Source: Burkholderia diffusa (GTDB taxonomy: Bacteria > Pseudomonadota > Gammaproteobacteria > Burkholderiales > Burkholderiaceae). Taken from it: a DNA stretch of 64,000 bases. The notes under the pieces are model-generated. The model worked only from the letters and a program-made list of their open reading frames with translations, was not told the DNA's origin and did no database searches. Location of the stretch: assembly GCF_001718315.1 (NCBI RefSeq), contig NZ_CP013362.1, positions 868,001 through 932,000 on the forward strand. The letters are read 5' to 3'. A program made the translations under genes and the position numbers. The stretch's first letter is position 1. Every line of letters starts with the position of its first letter. This document shows positions 20,014-28,372 of this stretch, piece by piece.

Positions 20014-21120
20014 TCAACGCCCGCGCTTCCCCTTCCTCACGACCATCCACCGCGGGGCCCTGAACCTGACGATGCTGATATACAGCCACACATAGGTCAG
20101 CGCGAACAGCACGACGAACACGAACAGGTGCACCGTGTGCCGCCAGAACAGCGTCGCCGGAATCACCGCGACGAGGCACAGCAGCCAAAGATAAGGTGAA
20201 GTGAGCGAATTCCGCCGCGTGAGGTCATGCGCGTGTTTCGTCCCGACGGCCCATCGCATCAGCCGCTTGTACACGAGCATGTGCAGGTGCACGCCGTCCG
20301 GAATCCCCGGCGACATCCCGCGAATGAACTTCTTCCGGTAGATCGAGAAGCAGGTCTCGAAGATCGGATACATGAACAGCAGCACCGGGTACCACGCCGA
20401 CACTTCGCGATTGCGCATCACGAGCATGATCGCGAGCTCCGCGAGCATGAACCCGATGAAATACGCGCCGCCGTCGCCGAGGAAGATCAGGCCGGCCGGA
20501 AAATTCCACAGGAAGAAGCCGAGCACGGCGCCCATCATGATGATCGACGCGGACATCACGACCGGGTCGTTCACGTGGAATGCGACGTAGGCAAGCGACG
20601 CGAACATCATGAAGCTCACCATCGACGCGAGGCCGTTGAAGCCGTCGATGATGTTGATCGCGTTGGCCAGCGCCGCGACCGCGAGCACCGTGATGAACGC
20701 CGAGATGGCTACGTAGTGGAGCAGGAAGTCGAGCGGCGGCACGCTGATGCGCGTGACTGCAATGTTCAGCAACCAGAACGCCAGCGCGGCCGCGCCCATC
20801 GTGCACAGTAGCCGCGCGCGCGGCGACACGCGCTTGGTCAGGTCCTCGACGAGCCCGGACAGGAACGCCGGCAGTCCACAGGCCACGATGCCGAGAATGC
20901 TGCCGGCGATCGTCGGATAGCGCCGGGTGAGGAGCAGGGCGGCAATGACGACGCCGGCGAGGATCCCGATACCCCCGACGCGCGGCACGGGCCGCACGTG
21001 GAATTTCTGCACGCCCGCCAGGTCGCTGTCGATCGAGAATTTCTCGTGCAGATGCGCATAGCGCACGATGAACAACGTGACGAGCAGGGAGACGATGAAG
21101 CCGGACGCGAAGCTGAGCAT
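20014..21120 (-). CDS. Polyisoprenyl-phosphate sugar-1-phosphate transferase (WecA/glycosyltransferase 4 superfamily)
   Basis: 368 residues, about ten to eleven hydrophobic spans. RPVPRVGGIGI near residue 43, NIIDGFNGLAS, FLGDGGAYFIGF and the HLHMLVYKRL histidine region place it in the WecA/MraY superfamily. The first acidic motif reads GLVEDLTKRVSPRAR, so one Asp of the usual DD pair is Glu. It heads lipid-linked glycan assembly and is the last gene of the wzx-galE set, 27 bases below galE. A GC-rich hairpin in the 115-base gap to the convergent sedolisin gene (about 19919-19958) may terminate both. Confidence 0.82.
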   Translation of the reverse strand: MLSFASGFIVSLLVTLFIVRYAHLHEKFSIDSDLAGVQKFHVRPVPRVGGIGILAGVVIAALLLTRRYPTIAGSILGIVACGLPAFLSGLVEDLTKRVSPRARLLCTMGAAALAFWLLNIAVTRISVPPLDFLLHYVAISAFITVLAVAALANAINIIDGFNGLASMVSFMMFASLAYVAFHVNDPVVMSASIIMMGAVLGFFLWNFPAGLIFLGDGGAYFIGFMLAELAIMLVMRNREVSAWYPVLLFMYPIFETCFSIYRKKFIRGMSPGIPDGVHLHMLVYKRLMRWAVGTKHAHDLTRRNSLTSPYLWLLCLVAVIPATLFWRHTVHLFVFVVLFALTYVWLYISIVRFRAPRWMVVRKGKRGR

Positions 21121-21147
21121 GGGATCGCTCGAAAAATGGACAGCGGA

Positions 21148-22170
21148 TTATACAAAACCGCGGGGGTTCCCCTCCTGCCATTTCCAGTGGTCCGCGCACA
21201 TCTCGTCGATTCCGAGCGTCGCGCGCCAGCCGATGATGTCGGCGGCTGCCTGCGGATTCGCGTAGCACTCGGCGATGTCGCCCGGGCGGCGCGCGACGAG
21301 TTCGTACGGCACCGGGCGGCCCGACGCCTTCTCGAACGCGCGCACGACTTCGAGCACGCTGTAGCCCTGGCCCGTGCCGAGATTCACGACGAAGCTCGCA
21401 TCGCGCTTCGCGAGCGCGTCGAGCGCGGCGATGTGCCCCTTCGCGAGATCGACGACGTGGATGTAGTCGCGCACGCCGGTGCCGTCCGGCGTCGGGTAGT
21501 CGGAGCCGAACACGCGCAGCTTCTCGAGCTTGCCGACCGCAACTTGCGCGACATATGGCATCAGGTTGTTCGGGATGCCGGCCGGATCCTCGCCGATCAG
21601 CCCGCTCGCATGCGCGCCGACCGGGTTGAAGTAGCGCAGCGTCGCGATGCGCCACGACGGGTCCGATACCTCGAGATCGCGCAGGATCTGCTCGGCGATC
21701 AGCTTCGACTGGCCGTACGGGTTGGTCGCCGACAGCGGGAACGATTCGTCGATCGGCGAGCGCTCCGGCACGCCGTACACGGTCGCCGACGAGCTGAACA
21801 CGAACTGTCGGACGTTGCGTTCGCGCATGATCTTGAGCACGGAGAGCAGCCCGCCGAGGTTGTTCTGGTAATACTCGAGCGGCTTCGCCACCGATTCGCC
21901 GACCGCCTTGAGCGCTGCGAAATGAATCGTGCCCGTGATCGGATGCGCGTCGAACACCTTCGCGAGTGCGGCTTCGTCGCACACGTCGACCTGGTGGAAT
22001 GCCGGCGTCTTGCCGGTGATGCGCTCGATGCGACGCACGGCTTCGGCCTTGCTGTTGACGAGGTTGTCGACGATCACGACATCGTAGCCGTTGTCGAGCA
22101 GCTCGACGGCCGTGTGCGAACCGATGTAGCCCGCACCGCCGGTAACGAGGATGGTGCCTTTAGCGGTCAT
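21148..22170 (-). CDS. galE: UDP-glucose 4-epimerase
   Basis: 340 residues. NAD loop VTGGAGYIGSHTAVELL (9-25), SSSATVYG with the catalytic Ser, and NPYGQSKLIAEQI with the Tyr/Lys pair are all canonical; length is typical. It interconverts UDP-Glc/UDP-Gal (some homologues also UDP-GlcNAc/GalNAc), giving donors for LPS and exopolysaccharide. It sits 14 bases below a GT4 gene and 27 bases above a sugar-1-phosphate transferase gene, so it is part of the second polysaccharide operon rather than a galactose-catabolic one. Confidence 0.93.
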   Translation of the reverse strand: MTAKGTILVTGGAGYIGSHTAVELLDNGYDVVIVDNLVNSKAEAVRRIERITGKTPAFHQVDVCDEAALAKVFDAHPITGTIHFAALKAVGESVAKPLEYYQNNLGGLLSVLKIMRERNVRQFVFSSSATVYGVPERSPIDESFPLSATNPYGQSKLIAEQILRDLEVSDPSWRIATLRYFNPVGAHASGLIGEDPAGIPNNLMPYVAQVAVGKLEKLRVFGSDYPTPDGTGVRDYIHVVDLAKGHIAALDALAKRDASFVVNLGTGQGYSVLEVVRAFEKASGRPVPYELVARRPGDIAECYANPQAAADIIGWRATLGIDEMCADHWKWQEGNPRGFV

Positions 22171-22184
22171 GCTGATGCGCTCCT

Positions 22185-23321
22185 TCAGAGTGTGATGCCG
22201 GTCAATGTATGAATGGTCTGTCTGTAGCGTTCGACGACCTGCTGCTCGTCGAATTCAGCGGTCACCTTGCGACGGCCGCGCGCGCCCATCGCATCGCGCC
22301 CGGCAGTCCCGAGTTCGATCATGCGGATCAACTGTTCGGCGAGGCTTGCGCTGTCGCGTACGCGGCACAGCAAGCCGGTTTCGCCGTCGGCCACGACGTC
22401 GCGGCAGCCCGGCACGTCGGTCGCGACGATCGGGCGGCCCATCGCGGACGCTTCCATCAGCGTGCGCGGCACGCCCTCGCGGTACGACGGCAGCACGACG
22501 CAGTCGGCCGCCGAGATGTGCGGGCGCACGTCGTGCGCCTCGCCGAGATATTCAACGACGCCTTCGCCAACCCACGCGTCGACGTCCGCGCGGCCGATCG
22601 CGCTCGGATTGTCGACGCCGAGCGGCCCGAGCAGCTGGAAGCGCGCGTCCGGGTAGCGGGCCCGCACGACGCGCGCGGCCTCGACGTACTCCCGGACGCC
22701 CTTGTCCCACAGCAGCCGGCCGATCAGGATGAACACGGGGCCACGGCCGGCGGGCAGCGGCACCGGCGCGAACTGTTCGAGGTCCACGCCTTCGCCGTGC
22801 AGCAGCCGCGCGCGATCGGGGTGTGCAAGCAGCTGCTCGCCGGTGAAGGTCGCCAGATCGTCGCGGTTCAGGAACCAGACTTCACGCGGAAAGCGGAACG
22901 CGAACCGGTACAGGCGCTTCGCGACACTGGCCGCGCGGCTTTTCTGGATGAACACGTAGCCGAGGCCGGTGGTGACCGCGATCGACGGTACGCGCGCGAG
23001 CCACGCCGCGATCGACCCGTAGATGTTCGGCTTGATCGTGTAATGGAACACGAGATCGGGCTTGAGCGCGCGGTAATGGCGCACCAGCGCGGCAAGCGTG
23101 CCGAGATCCTCGCGCGGGCTCGTGCCTTTCGACGCCACGGCGAGCGCGACGTAACGGCAGCCCATCTGCTCGAGTAGCGGCACCGTGCGGTCGTGCGGCG
23201 CGATCACGATGACCTCGGCGCCGCGCGCAACGAGCGCACGGATCAGCCCGTGGCGGTACGTGTAGATCGCCCAGGCCGTGTTGCAGACGAGCGCGATGCG
23301 CAGCGAGGGGGTAGGGGGCAT
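22185..23321 (-). CDS. Glycosyltransferase family 4
   Basis: 378 residues. The N-terminal GT-B half has NTAWAIYTYRHGLIRALV and a VFHYTIKPNIYG segment; the C-terminal half has FILIGRLLWDKGVREYVEAA and SYREGVPRTLMEASAMGRPI (E-x7-E). This combination is seen in GT4 enzymes of lipopolysaccharide clusters (WbpT/PglA-like), which often add Gal/GalNAc-type sugars. galE next door would fit such a donor, but this is inference. Cytoplasmic, probably peripheral to the inner membrane. Confidence 0.82.
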   Translation of the reverse strand: MPPTPSLRIALVCNTAWAIYTYRHGLIRALVARGAEVIVIAPHDRTVPLLEQMGCRYVALAVASKGTSPREDLGTLAALVRHYRALKPDLVFHYTIKPNIYGSIAAWLARVPSIAVTTGLGYVFIQKSRAASVAKRLYRFAFRFPREVWFLNRDDLATFTGEQLLAHPDRARLLHGEGVDLEQFAPVPLPAGRGPVFILIGRLLWDKGVREYVEAARVVRARYPDARFQLLGPLGVDNPSAIGRADVDAWVGEGVVEYLGEAHDVRPHISAADCVVLPSYREGVPRTLMEASAMGRPIVATDVPGCRDVVADGETGLLCRVRDSASLAEQLIRMIELGTAGRDAMGARGRRKVTAEFDEQQVVERYRQTIHTLTGITL

Positions 23322-23364
23322 GAAAAAAAAGTAAAAATAAAGCGTCGAAAATGCCGGATATGGA

Positions 23365-24189
23365 CTACGCGGACGGGCGCGCCGCGAACAGCGTCCGCTT
23401 GATCCGCTGCAGCGTGCGGTAAGGCGTCACGAAATGCAGCAGGTTCTTGGCGAGGCCGGCCCAGTCGTACGGGTTCAGAACGTTGAAGTGCCGCAGCAGC
23501 AGCGATAGCGTCGATATCAGCTGGCGGCGGCGCTTGGTCGCGCTGATCCCGCCCTCGTTGAGCTCGTAGTAGAGGCCGAGCTCGGGCAGGTTCGCGCAAT
23601 CGTAGCGTTGCATTAACCGTAAAAAAAGATCGAGATCCTCGGCCGCGCGGTACTTCGCCCGATAGTTGCCGACTTCGCGCACCGCGTCGATGCGCAACAT
23701 GACCGACGGGTGCACGAGCGGCGAGCGCAGGAAGCGCGTGCGGCGCAGCGTGCGCGGATCGGCGGGTGGCGTCAGCATGAAGCGCGGCTCCCCGGCCCGC
23801 GACACGACCTGGGTCCACATGCCGACGCAGGCCACGCGCGGGTGGGCGTCGAGATACGCGCGCTCTTTGGCGAGGCGCTGCGGCGCGGCGAGGTCGCCGG
23901 CGTCGATGCGGGCCGCGTAGCGGAAGCCGCGCGCCGCGAGTGCGTCGATGCCGGCCTCGAGCGCGCGCTCGATGCCGCCGTTGCGCGGCATGCGCAGCAC
24001 CTCGATCGCGAGGCCGGGCAGGTCGGGCGCCACGATCGGCGGCGTGCTGCCGTCGTCGACGATCAGCACGTGCACCGGCGCGTCCTCTCGAAACGACGCG
24101 AGGGTGCGGACGACGTCGTCGTGGCCGTTGTAGGCCGGCATCAGCACGGCCACGTCGTCGAGCGGGGGCGGGCAATCGGGAGACGTCAT
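23365..24189 (-). CDS. Glycosyltransferase family 2
   Basis: 274 residues with a GT-A fold: VAVLMPAYNGHDDVVRTLASF at residues 9-29, VLIVDDGSTPP, and an acidic RIDAGDLAAPQRL segment in the place of the metal-binding DxD. ATG overlaps the stop of the upstream wzx-type gene (ATGA). The C-terminus is Arg-rich. It is a single-domain transferase of the WaaE/WfgD type, transferring a sugar to the lipid-linked intermediate before flipping by the neighbouring Wzx-like protein. Specificity unknown. Confidence 0.82.
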   Translation of the reverse strand: MTSPDCPPPLDDVAVLMPAYNGHDDVVRTLASFREDAPVHVLIVDDGSTPPIVAPDLPGLAIEVLRMPRNGGIERALEAGIDALAARGFRYAARIDAGDLAAPQRLAKERAYLDAHPRVACVGMWTQVVSRAGEPRFMLTPPADPRTLRRTRFLRSPLVHPSVMLRIDAVREVGNYRAKYRAAEDLDLFLRLMQRYDCANLPELGLYYELNEGGISATKRRRQLISTLSLLLRHFNVLNPYDWAGLAKNLLHFVTPYRTLQRIKRTLFAARPSA

Positions 24190-25457
24190 GGGCGCAGCTT
24201 GAAACGAATGTAATAAAAATTAACGGCGGCGGCGGCAACATAGCCGGCCGCCAGCCCGACGAGCGCGCCGTACAGGCCGAGCCGGGGGATGGCGAACACG
24301 TTGACGAGCGCGGCGATCGCGAGCGCGAGCACCCATTTCGCCAGCAACACGAATTTTGCTTGATATTTGAGAACGATAAGATTGCCTATCGCCTCGATGC
24401 CGGCCGGCACGGACAGCCAGACGGCCCAGCGGAAGATGTCGACCGACGCCTCGTAGCCGCGGCCGAACACCTTGCCGACGATGAGCGGCGCGGCGGCGTC
24501 CAGCACCAGCGCGCCGGCCGTCATCAGGCCGGCGGTCATCGCGATCAGCCGGACGATGTTGCGGCGCAGCCGTGCGACGTCCTGCACGCGGTACACGAAC
24601 GCGGGTGCGATGGTCTGTGCAAGCATCAGCGCGAGCGTGATCCAGTTCTCGTTGAGCTGCTGCGCCGCCGAATAGCGGCCGAGATCGGCGAACGACACGT
24701 GACGCTCGAGCATCAGGCGGTCCAGCTTCAGGAACAGATACATGCAGATCAGGCCGAGCCAGAACACGGTGCCGGCGGTGGCAAAGTGCCCGAACAGCGG
24801 TTTGTCGAACGTCCAGCCGAGCGTGCCGCCGTTACGATGGCGGTAGTAGAGCAGCAGCACGAAGCCGATCGCGGCGGCCTCGAGCGCCCACAGCCACGCG
24901 AAGCGGGCGGGGCCGGCGGCCGCGCGGACCAGCAGCCAGACGGCGAGCGCCTTGGCCAGCGCAGTGAGCATGCTGGTCACGAGCTGCGGCTTGCTGTAGG
25001 TCATGCTCTGCAGCCACGCGTTGATCACGCCGACGAACGGCTCGCGGAACACCATCGTGACCGCGAGGCCCGCGAGCATCGCGCCGACGAGCGGATCGAA
25101 CGCGCCGGCGCCGATCGCGACCCAGGTCGCGACGAGCGCGGCGGCGGACACGCCGATGCGCAGCGCGAATGCGCTGCCGAGCACCGCGCCGAGTTGTGCG
25201 GGCGGGCGCTGGACGATGGTCGGAACCAGGATTTCGGCGCCGCATACCCAGGTGAGCGGCGCCAGTACGAGGAGAAGCGTATTCGCATACTGCCATTTGC
25301 CGAACACGTCCGGCCCGAAATAACGGGCCAGAAGACCGCTGATCGCGATCGCGACGCCGATCTGCGTAAGCCGTTCGAGCCCCAGCCAGACGAGATTCGC
25401 GACGGCTTTCGCGACGTCCGGGTTGCCGAATCGCTTCAGCATGCGGGACAGCCGCAT
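24186..25457 (-). CDS. wzx: Wzx-type polysaccharide flippase (MOP superfamily)
   Basis: 423 residues, almost entirely hydrophobic, with 12 or more predicted spans and the N-terminal layout of the polysaccharide_synt family (LVWLGLERLTQIGVAIAISGL). It would flip undecaprenyl-PP-linked oligosaccharide across the inner membrane. It is the first gene of the minus-strand operon wzx-GT2-GT4-galE-sugar transferase and has a good promoter at 25521-25549. No Wzy polymerase is recognisable in the window, so a single-repeat product or a Wzy encoded elsewhere is implied. Confidence 0.82.
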   Translation of the reverse strand: MRLSRMLKRFGNPDVAKAVANLVWLGLERLTQIGVAIAISGLLARYFGPDVFGKWQYANTLLLVLAPLTWVCGAEILVPTIVQRPPAQLGAVLGSAFALRIGVSAAALVATWVAIGAGAFDPLVGAMLAGLAVTMVFREPFVGVINAWLQSMTYSKPQLVTSMLTALAKALAVWLLVRAAAGPARFAWLWALEAAAIGFVLLLYYRHRNGGTLGWTFDKPLFGHFATAGTVFWLGLICMYLFLKLDRLMLERHVSFADLGRYSAAQQLNENWITLALMLAQTIAPAFVYRVQDVARLRRNIVRLIAMTAGLMTAGALVLDAAAPLIVGKVFGRGYEASVDIFRWAVWLSVPAGIEAIGNLIVLKYQAKFVLLAKWVLALAIAALVNVFAIPRLGLYGALVGLAAGYVAAAAVNFYYIRFKLRP

Positions 25458-25520
25458 GCGCGCGAGGCGGCCGGCAGGGAGCCCGGAGGCGGCAGGGTGG
25501 CGGCGGCGGAACGGCTAGGC

Positions 25521-25549
25521 ATTAAAATGGACGGAATCCGCGTCATCAA
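25521..25549 (-). promoter_or_regulatory. Sigma-70 promoter for the wzx-galE operon
   Basis: On the minus strand TTGATG (25549-25544) and TTTAAT (25526-25521) are separated by exactly 17 bases. The start would fall near 25514, about 57 bases before the wzx ATG. Confidence 0.5.
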
Positions 25550-25597
25550 AACCCGCGATTATAAGTGGGATCGGGGCCGCACCAGCCGTCCCGTTCC

Positions 25598-25624
25598 TTG
25601 CAGCGCCGGGCCCGCATGTATGAT
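25598..25624 (+). promoter_or_regulatory. Possible promoter for the phosphohexomutase gene
   Basis: TTGCAG (25598-25603) and TATGAT (25619-25624) with a short 15-base spacer, about 60 bases before the ATG at 25684. The -10 is good; the spacing is short, so the -35 may be CTTGCA instead. Confidence 0.35.
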
Positions 25625-25683
25625 GCCGGGCACGCGCGAAGGCGGCCAGATTATTTTCCATGCACGCAACCGAGAGAGAATCG

Positions 25684-27078
25684 ATGATCTCCCAATCCAT
25701 CTTCAAGGCATATGACATTCGCGGTGTGGTCGGCAAGACGCTCGACGCCGATACGGCGCGCGGGATCGGCCGGGCATTCGGCAGCGAAGTGCGCGCACAG
25801 GGCGGCGACGCGGTCGTCGTCGCGCGCGACGGCCGCCTGTCGGGGCCCGAGCTCGTCGGCGCACTCGCCGAGGGCCTGCGTGCGGCAGGCGTCGACGTCG
25901 TCGACGTCGGCATGGTGCCCACGCCGGTCGGCTATTTCGCGGCGAGCGTGCCGCTTGCGCTGAAGGGTGGCGAGCGTCGCGTTGATTCGTGCATCGTCGT
26001 CACGGGCAGCCACAACCCGCCCGACTACAACGGCTTCAAGATGGTGCTGCGCGGCGCGGCGATCTACGGCGAGCAGATCCAGGCGCTGTACCGCCGCATC
26101 GTCGACGAGCGCTTCGAGACGGGCAGCGGCTCGTACGAGGCATTCGACGTCGCCGACCAGTACATCGAGCGCATCGTCGGCGACGTGAAGCTCGCGCGTC
26201 CGCTGAAGCTCGTCGTCGATGCCGGCAACGGCGTCGCGGGCCCGCTCGCGACGCGCCTGTTCAAGGCGCTCGGCTGCGAACTCGTCGAGCGCTTCACCGA
26301 CATCGACGGCACGTTCCCGAACCACCACCCCGATCCCGCGCACCCGGAAAACCTGCAGGACGTGATCCAGGCGCTCAAGGACACCGACGCCGAGCTCGGC
26401 TTCGCGTTCGACGGCGACGGCGACCGCCTGGGCGTCGTCACGAAGGACGGCCAGATCATCTACCCGGATCGCCAGCTGATGCTGTTCGCGGAGGAAGTGC
26501 TGTCGCGCAACCCGGGCGCGCAGATCATCTACGACGTGAAGTGCACGCGCCATCTCGCGCAATGGGTGAAGGCGAAGGGCGGCGAGCCGCTGATGTGGAA
26601 GACGGGCCATTCGCTCGTGAAGGCGAAGCTGCGCGAGACGGGCGCGCCGCTCGCGGGCGAGATGAGCGGCCACGTGTTCTTCAAGGATCGCTGGTACGGT
26701 TTCGACGACGGGCTTTACACGGGCGCGCGCCTGCTGGAGATCCTGTCGAAGACGGCCGATCCGAGCGCGCTGCTGAACGCGCTGCCGGACGCGATGAGCA
26801 CGCCCGAACTGCAACTCTGGCTCGACGAAGGCGAGAACTTCCGCCTGATCGAGAAGCTGCAGAAGGAAGCGAAATTCGATGGTGCGGACGAGGTCGTGAC
26901 GATCGACGGCCTGCGCGTCGAGTACCCGGACGGCTTCGGCCTCGCGCGTTCGTCGAACACGACGCCGGTCGTCGTGATGCGGTTCGAATCCGAGACCGAG
27001 GAAGGGCTCAAGCGCATCCAGGACGACTTCCGCCGCGTGCTGACGGCCGCGAAGCCGGACGTCAAGCTGCCGTTCTGA
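25684..27078 (+). CDS. manB: Phosphomannomutase/phosphoglucomutase
   Basis: 464 residues from ATG at 25684, chosen because a GAGAGA Shine-Dalgarno lies just before it; an in-frame ATG at 25660 lacks one. Alpha-D-phosphohexomutase domains: IFKAYDIRGVVG near the start, the phosphoserine loop VVTGSHNPPDYNGFK, the metal-binding FDGDGDRLG, and the sugar-binding GEMSGHVFF. It interconverts hexose-6- and hexose-1-phosphates and would supply Man-1-P to ManC and Glc-1-P for UDP-glucose. It lies between the wzx operon and waaC, and a strong terminator ends its transcript. AlgC is the alternative name for this dual-specific type. Confidence 0.9.
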   Translation: MISQSIFKAYDIRGVVGKTLDADTARGIGRAFGSEVRAQGGDAVVVARDGRLSGPELVGALAEGLRAAGVDVVDVGMVPTPVGYFAASVPLALKGGERRVDSCIVVTGSHNPPDYNGFKMVLRGAAIYGEQIQALYRRIVDERFETGSGSYEAFDVADQYIERIVGDVKLARPLKLVVDAGNGVAGPLATRLFKALGCELVERFTDIDGTFPNHHPDPAHPENLQDVIQALKDTDAELGFAFDGDGDRLGVVTKDGQIIYPDRQLMLFAEEVLSRNPGAQIIYDVKCTRHLAQWVKAKGGEPLMWKTGHSLVKAKLRETGAPLAGEMSGHVFFKDRWYGFDDGLYTGARLLEILSKTADPSALLNALPDAMSTPELQLWLDEGENFRLIEKLQKEAKFDGADEVVTIDGLRVEYPDGFGLARSSNTTPVVVMRFESETEEGLKRIQDDFRRVLTAAKPDVKLPF

Positions 27079-27220
27079 GCGCCCCGAACCTGGCGCGTCG
27101 CGCCAGGCCCCGGAGTGTGCAAGGAATACTTCGGACGGCCCGGCGTTTTCTCGAGAGCCCCGGCGGCCTGCGGACCGCCGTCGGCGCGACGATGATCGAA
27201 GGATCGTCGCGTCATGCCCG

Positions 27221-27257
27221 AAAAGCGGCGCACGCCGACGGCGTGCGGCCGCTTTTT
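27221..27257 (+). terminator. Intrinsic terminator after the phosphohexomutase gene
   Basis: A long hairpin with arms AAAAGCGGC-GCACGCC and GGCGTGC-GGCCGCTTTTT around GAC, one bulged base, ending in five Ts at 27253-27257. This is a strong rho-independent signal about 140 bases past the stop codon. Confidence 0.85.
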
Positions 27258-27304
27258 GCCTGTGTGGTCCCCCGGGCGCGATAAAATCGCGTCTTTATGC
27301 CTGT

Positions 27305-27329
27305 CGCCGGCCGTCCGCCGGCGTTTTTT
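27305..27329 (+). terminator. Hairpin plus T6 immediately before the waaC start
   Basis: Perfect six-base arms CGCCGG (27305-27310) and CCGGCG (27318-27323), then six Ts (27324-27329). The waaC GTG is at 27334. It has the form of an intrinsic terminator or attenuator and occupies the place of the ribosome-binding site. A TAAAAT box at 27282-27287 lies just upstream of it. Confidence 0.55.
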
Positions 27330-27333
27330 CAGC

Positions 27334-28329
27334 GTGCAAAAGATCCTGATCGTGCGCGTGTCGTCGCTGGGCGACGTCGTGCACAACATGCCGGTGATCG
27401 CCGATATCCGGCGTCGCCATCCCGACGCGCAGATCGACTGGCTCGTCGAGGAGAGCTTCGTCGACCTCGTGCGGCTCGTCGACGGCGTGCGCGACGTGCT
27501 GCCGTTCTCGCTGCGCCGCTGGCGCAAGAAGCCGTTCTCGGGTGCGACGTGGCGCGAGATCCGCGCGTTTCGCAAGCGCCTCGCGGCCGAGCAGTACGAC
27601 CTCGTGATCGACTGCCAGGGGCTTATCAAGACGGCGTGGGTCGCAAGCTGGGCGCGCGGTCCGCTCGCGGGCCTCGGCAACCGCACCGACGGCGCGGGCT
27701 ACGAATGGCCGGTGCGCTTCTTCTATCGCAAGCGCGTGCCGATCGAGCCGCGCACGCATGTGGTCGAGCGTTCGCGCCAGCTGGTCGCGGCCGCGCTGGG
27801 CGACCCGGCGCCGACGCCGGCCGATCCGGTCGACTTCGGCCTCGATACGCGCGCGGCGGCGCTCGCGGTCGCGGCGCTCGGCCTGAACCTGCCGGTGCCG
27901 TACGTGGTGTTCGTGCATGCGACGTCGCGCGCCGACAAGCAGTGGCCGGACGCCGCCTGGATCGAGCTCGGCCAGGCGCTCGTGCGGCGCGGCGCGTCGC
28001 TCGTGCTGCCGTGGGGCAACGAAGCGGAGCGCGCAACCAGCGAGCGGCTCGCGAAGGAATTCGGCGCGGCGGCGATCGTGCCGCCGAAACTGTCGCTGCC
28101 TGCCGTCGTCGGACTGATCGACGGCGCGGCCGCGACGGTCGGGGTTGATACAGGTCTGGTTCACATCGCGGCCGCGCTGAAGCGTCCGACGGTCGAACTG
28201 TACAATTTCGCGACGGCCTGGCGTACCGGCGGCTATTGGTCGCCGAACGTCGTCAATCTCGGCACGGCGGGGCAGCCGCCGTCGATCTCGCAGGTGAAGG
28301 CGGCGCTCGCGGGCTTCGGTCTGCTGTGA
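27334..28329 (+). CDS. waaC: LPS heptosyltransferase I
   Basis: 331 residues from GTG at 27334; no ATG fits the N-terminus, which reads as QKILIVRVSSLGDVVHNMPV. That is the canonical WaaC N-terminus; WLVEESFVDLV and the donor-site VGVDTGLVHIAAALKRPTVELY (GT9) follow. It adds the first L-glycero-D-manno-heptose to Kdo in the inner core, at the cytoplasmic face. No Shine-Dalgarno is visible; a hairpin and T6 occupy that region. It is followed by kdoO and waaA on the same strand, forming a core-LPS operon. Confidence 0.92.
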   Translation: MQKILIVRVSSLGDVVHNMPVIADIRRRHPDAQIDWLVEESFVDLVRLVDGVRDVLPFSLRRWRKKPFSGATWREIRAFRKRLAAEQYDLVIDCQGLIKTAWVASWARGPLAGLGNRTDGAGYEWPVRFFYRKRVPIEPRTHVVERSRQLVAAALGDPAPTPADPVDFGLDTRAAALAVAALGLNLPVPYVVFVHATSRADKQWPDAAWIELGQALVRRGASLVLPWGNEAERATSERLAKEFGAAAIVPPKLSLPAVVGLIDGAAATVGVDTGLVHIAAALKRPTVELYNFATAWRTGGYWSPNVVNLGTAGQPPSISQVKAALAGFGLL

Positions 28330-28372
28330 CGCCCGTCACGCCTGCCCTGCCAGTCACGCACGCGAACCGATC

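Noticed and set aside
27297-28148. Alternative plus-strand frame across waaC starting at ATG 27298
   Set aside because: It reads waaC in the wrong frame and gives a low-complexity Arg/Ala/Gly protein; only its first few codons could matter as a leader.
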